Positions 5,516 to 7,206 of a stretch of DNA of 7,206 bases are shown in pieces. Made by a program: the position numbers and the translations under genes. The number at the start of each line of letters is the position of its first letter. Position 1 is the stretch's first letter. The notes beneath the pieces were generated by a model. It worked only from the letters and a program-made list of their open reading frames with translations. It ran no database searches and was not told where the DNA came from. The stretch comes from an uncultured Eubacteriales bacterium (GTDB lineage Bacteria > Bacillota > Clostridia > Oscillospirales > CAG-272): assembly GCA_934365155.1 (NCBI GenBank), contig CAKRMZ010000054.1, forward strand, positions 1 to 7,206, in the 5' to 3' direction.

Positions 5516-6721
5516 ATGATGATATTTAGGTTATTACGCTTCTTTTTCGGATATTTAAAGATTGCAATTCCGGAAAATTATTCCGCCGATGTATTGAATT
5601 TTTTGATTTCGTCGCAATGCTATTTTTCTCACCCCAAACATTTCAAAAATAAAAAAGACGCGTCATCAGAGCTTTACTTTAACATTACAAAGAAAGACTT
5701 TTCTGCGTTGGTTCAATTTGCCGAGCAAAATTCGATTCCGGTGCGTATTTGTGCAAAATGCGGCATTCCTTTTCTTTGGGAAAAATATTGCCGTCGAACC
5801 GGATTGATGATAGGTTTGTTGGCATTTATCATGCTTTTGACCTTGTCGAATTTTTTTGTTTGGGATATCCGTATTGCCGGAAATGAAACACTTCAAAAAG
5901 AAGTAATTCTGCAACGGCTAAGTGACATGGGACTTTCGGTAGGAACCCGTATTCACAGTATTGATTATTCCTTGCTTTGCAATGATTTTGTAATGAATTA
6001 CGATGATGTCATATGGATTTCCGTCAATGTGCAGGGAACAGTGTGCTGCGTTGAGGTGCGTGAACGCAATACGGCACTTGATAACGGTCAAAATTTGCCG
6101 TCGAATTTAGTTTCCGACTTTGCCGGGCAGATTGAATCGCTGGAGGTTTATGACGGGCTTACAATGGTTTTTTACGGGGATACGGTTCGCAAGGGAGATT
6201 TGCTGGTAAGCGGAGTTGTAGAAACAAGGAACGGAGCGATTCTTTTTCGGCGGGCACGCGGTCATGTTTATGCTAAAACTACACATCGCTTTTCTGTTGA
6301 TGTGCCTTTTGTGTATACGACAAAAGAGTATAGCGGAGCGGAAAAAAAGCAGCATAAATTCGAATTTTTCGGGAAATCGGCAAAGCTTTACCGACGGGAA
6401 GGATGGAATGTTGAAAATTTTGATACAATAGAAGTGAGAAACCAACTCAGTATCGGTGATTTAGCGGAATTGCCCTGTTATCTTATCACTGTAACACATC
6501 GAGAATACGAGCTTGTATCGCACACGCGAAGTGAACAAGAGGCTTTGGATGAAGCATATAGGCTGTTATATCAAAAGATTGATTCGGAACTTTCCGATTT
6601 TGAAATTTTGGAGCGTGTTGTGAATGAAGAGATTCGTGATGACGGTGTGACACTTTATTGCGATATTTATTGCATTATGGATATTGCCAAGGAAGTTCCG
6701 ATTGTTAAAACTTCGGATTGA
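5516..6721 (+). CDS. yqfD: Sporulation protein YqfD, membrane-anchored
   Basis: Member of the YqfD family, conserved in endospore formers and sigma-E dependent in Bacillus; its biochemical role is unknown. The 401 residues show a cytoplasmic-looking N-terminal part (1-95) ending in CGIPFLWEKYCRRTG, a single membrane segment near 96-116, then a large extracytoplasmic part. Just after the membrane, residues 117-184 (WDIRIAGNETL ... ISVNVQGTVCCVEVRERN) resemble a POTRA/FtsQ-type repeat. Residues 205-262, including YGDTVRKGDLLVSGVVE (220-236), resemble a biotinyl-lipoyl or HlyD-type barrel-sandwich. The C-terminal region 340-401 has a helix rich in acidic residues. ATG 5516 follows GAGGA (5503-5507) with an 8-nt gap; a second ATG is adjacent. 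The gene begins 24 nt after yqfC and lies 18 nt before phoH, so they are very likely co-transcribed. C79, C82 and C92 before the membrane segment are uncommon. Confidence 0.93.
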   Translation: MMIFRLLRFFFGYLKIAIPENYSADVLNFLISSQCYFSHPKHFKNKKDASSELYFNITKKDFSALVQFAEQNSIPVRICAKCGIPFLWEKYCRRTGLMIGLLAFIMLLTLSNFFVWDIRIAGNETLQKEVILQRLSDMGLSVGTRIHSIDYSLLCNDFVMNYDDVIWISVNVQGTVCCVEVRERNTALDNGQNLPSNLVSDFAGQIESLEVYDGLTMVFYGDTVRKGDLLVSGVVETRNGAILFRRARGHVYAKTTHRFSVDVPFVYTTKEYSGAEKKQHKFEFFGKSAKLYRREGWNVENFDTIEVRNQLSIGDLAELPCYLITVTHREYELVSHTRSEQEALDEAYRLLYQKIDSELSDFEILERVVNEEIRDDGVTLYCDIYCIMDIAKEVPIVKTSD

Positions 6722-6739
6722 AAGGACATAATATAGTTC

Positions 6740-7206
6740 ATGTATGAAAAAGCAATAACAACTGATTCTATTGCACAAACAGCGTCTATTTTCGGTAATT
6801 TTGATTTGAATATTCAAATGATTGAACACAGTTTTGACGTAAAAATCTACAACTGTGATACCGAAGCATGCGGGGGAAATAAAATCGTCATCCGCGGTGA
6901 GAATGAAAAAAACACTTTTGATGCATATAAGGTGCTCCAATATCTTAAGAAATTAACTTCATTCAGTGCGGATTTGAGTTCGCAAAACGTGGATTATGCA
7001 ATTAGTATGGTGCGTGACGGTAAAGTGGAGGAACTTGAAGATTTCGGAAGCGATTGTATTTGTGTGACCACGCACGGCAAACCGATCAAGGCAAAGACCG
7101 TAGGGCAGAAAAAATATGTGGATGCCATCAAAAAGAATACAGTAGTCTTAGGGGTCGGGCCGGCCGGAACGGGTAAGACATTTTTAGCAGTACCTATGGC
7201 CACGAC
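6740..7206 (+). CDS. phoH: PhoH family P-loop ATPase (partial, runs off the window)
   Basis: Cytoplasmic nucleotide-binding protein of the PhoH family, named for phosphate-starvation induction in E. coli; it is linked by homology to RNA metabolism, though its exact role in Firmicutes is not settled. 155 codons are present. The N-terminal domain shows SIFGNFDLNIQMIEHSFDVKIY (16-37), IVIRGE (49-54) and VDYAISMVRDGK (84-95). The ATPase domain starts with IKAKTVGQKKYVDAIKKN (116-133) and has a Walker A GPAGTGKT at 140-147. The sequence after it, FLAVPMA, has proline where family members usually have alanine. The C-terminal half, with Walker B, lies beyond the edge. ATG 6740 is supported by conserved spacing to the IFG motif; AAAGGA (6721-6726), which overlaps the yqfD stop, is 13 nt away, so ribosome binding is modest. 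Position after yqfC-yqfD matches B. subtilis. Confidence 0.96.
   Translation, partial: MYEKAITTDSIAQTASIFGNFDLNIQMIEHSFDVKIYNCDTEACGGNKIVIRGENEKNTFDAYKVLQYLKKLTSFSADLSSQNVDYAISMVRDGKVEELEDFGSDCICVTTHGKPIKAKTVGQKKYVDAIKKNTVVLGVGPAGTGKTFLAVPMAT

Noticed and set aside
6107..6445. A 112-codon minus-strand ORF opposite yqfD
   Set aside because: It is antisense to YqfD, which reads through without interruption and matches its family; no ribosome binding or family evidence supports the opposite frame.
6740..7206. Truncated or broken phoH
   Set aside because: The frame is open up to the last base and includes an intact Walker A; it is simply cut by the window edge.

Overview
This window looks like chromosomal DNA from an endospore-forming member of the Firmicutes, most likely a low- to mid-GC clostridial species. 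Three points support this: a T-box leader in front of ileS, a YlbJ/YqfC/YqfD sporulation gene set, and the gene order yqfC-yqfD-phoH, which is shared with Bacillus subtilis. Codon use is AT-leaning throughout and ribosome binding sites are mostly clear GGAGG-type. I see no mobile element, prophage, CRISPR array, tRNA or rRNA.

Layout: positions 14-3127 (minus) hold a complete 1037-residue isoleucyl-tRNA synthetase of the long, eukaryote-like type. Its leader, about 3140-3383 (minus), is a T-box riboswitch. An AUC specifier, a UGGU bulge, a competing antiterminator and a terminator can all be traced by hand. Back-to-back promoters follow, one for ileS and one for hup (plus). The hup leader carries a 5' hairpin and a possible 23-codon upstream ORF. 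hup (3621-3893) ends at a near-perfect intrinsic terminator. Converging on it is ylbJ (3990-5117, minus), a polytopic sporulation membrane protein. A 74-bp divergent gap with a 10-bp inverted repeat and candidate sigma-E promoters separates ylbJ from yqfC (5192-5491), yqfD (5516-6721) and phoH (6740 to the window edge). These last three genes are closely spaced and probably form one operon.

How the genes relate: ileS is a housekeeping gene controlled by uncharged tRNA-Ile, and hup encodes the nucleoid protein HU. ylbJ, yqfC and yqfD belong to families expressed in the mother cell under sigma-E in Bacillus, and their molecular roles are poorly defined. phoH encodes a cytoplasmic P-loop ATPase. 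I found no clearly new system. The points most worth a second look are the divergent palindromic ylbJ/yqfC control region, the possible leader peptide in front of hup, the non-canonical T-box sequence, and the POTRA-like plus barrel-sandwich-like architecture readable in YqfD.
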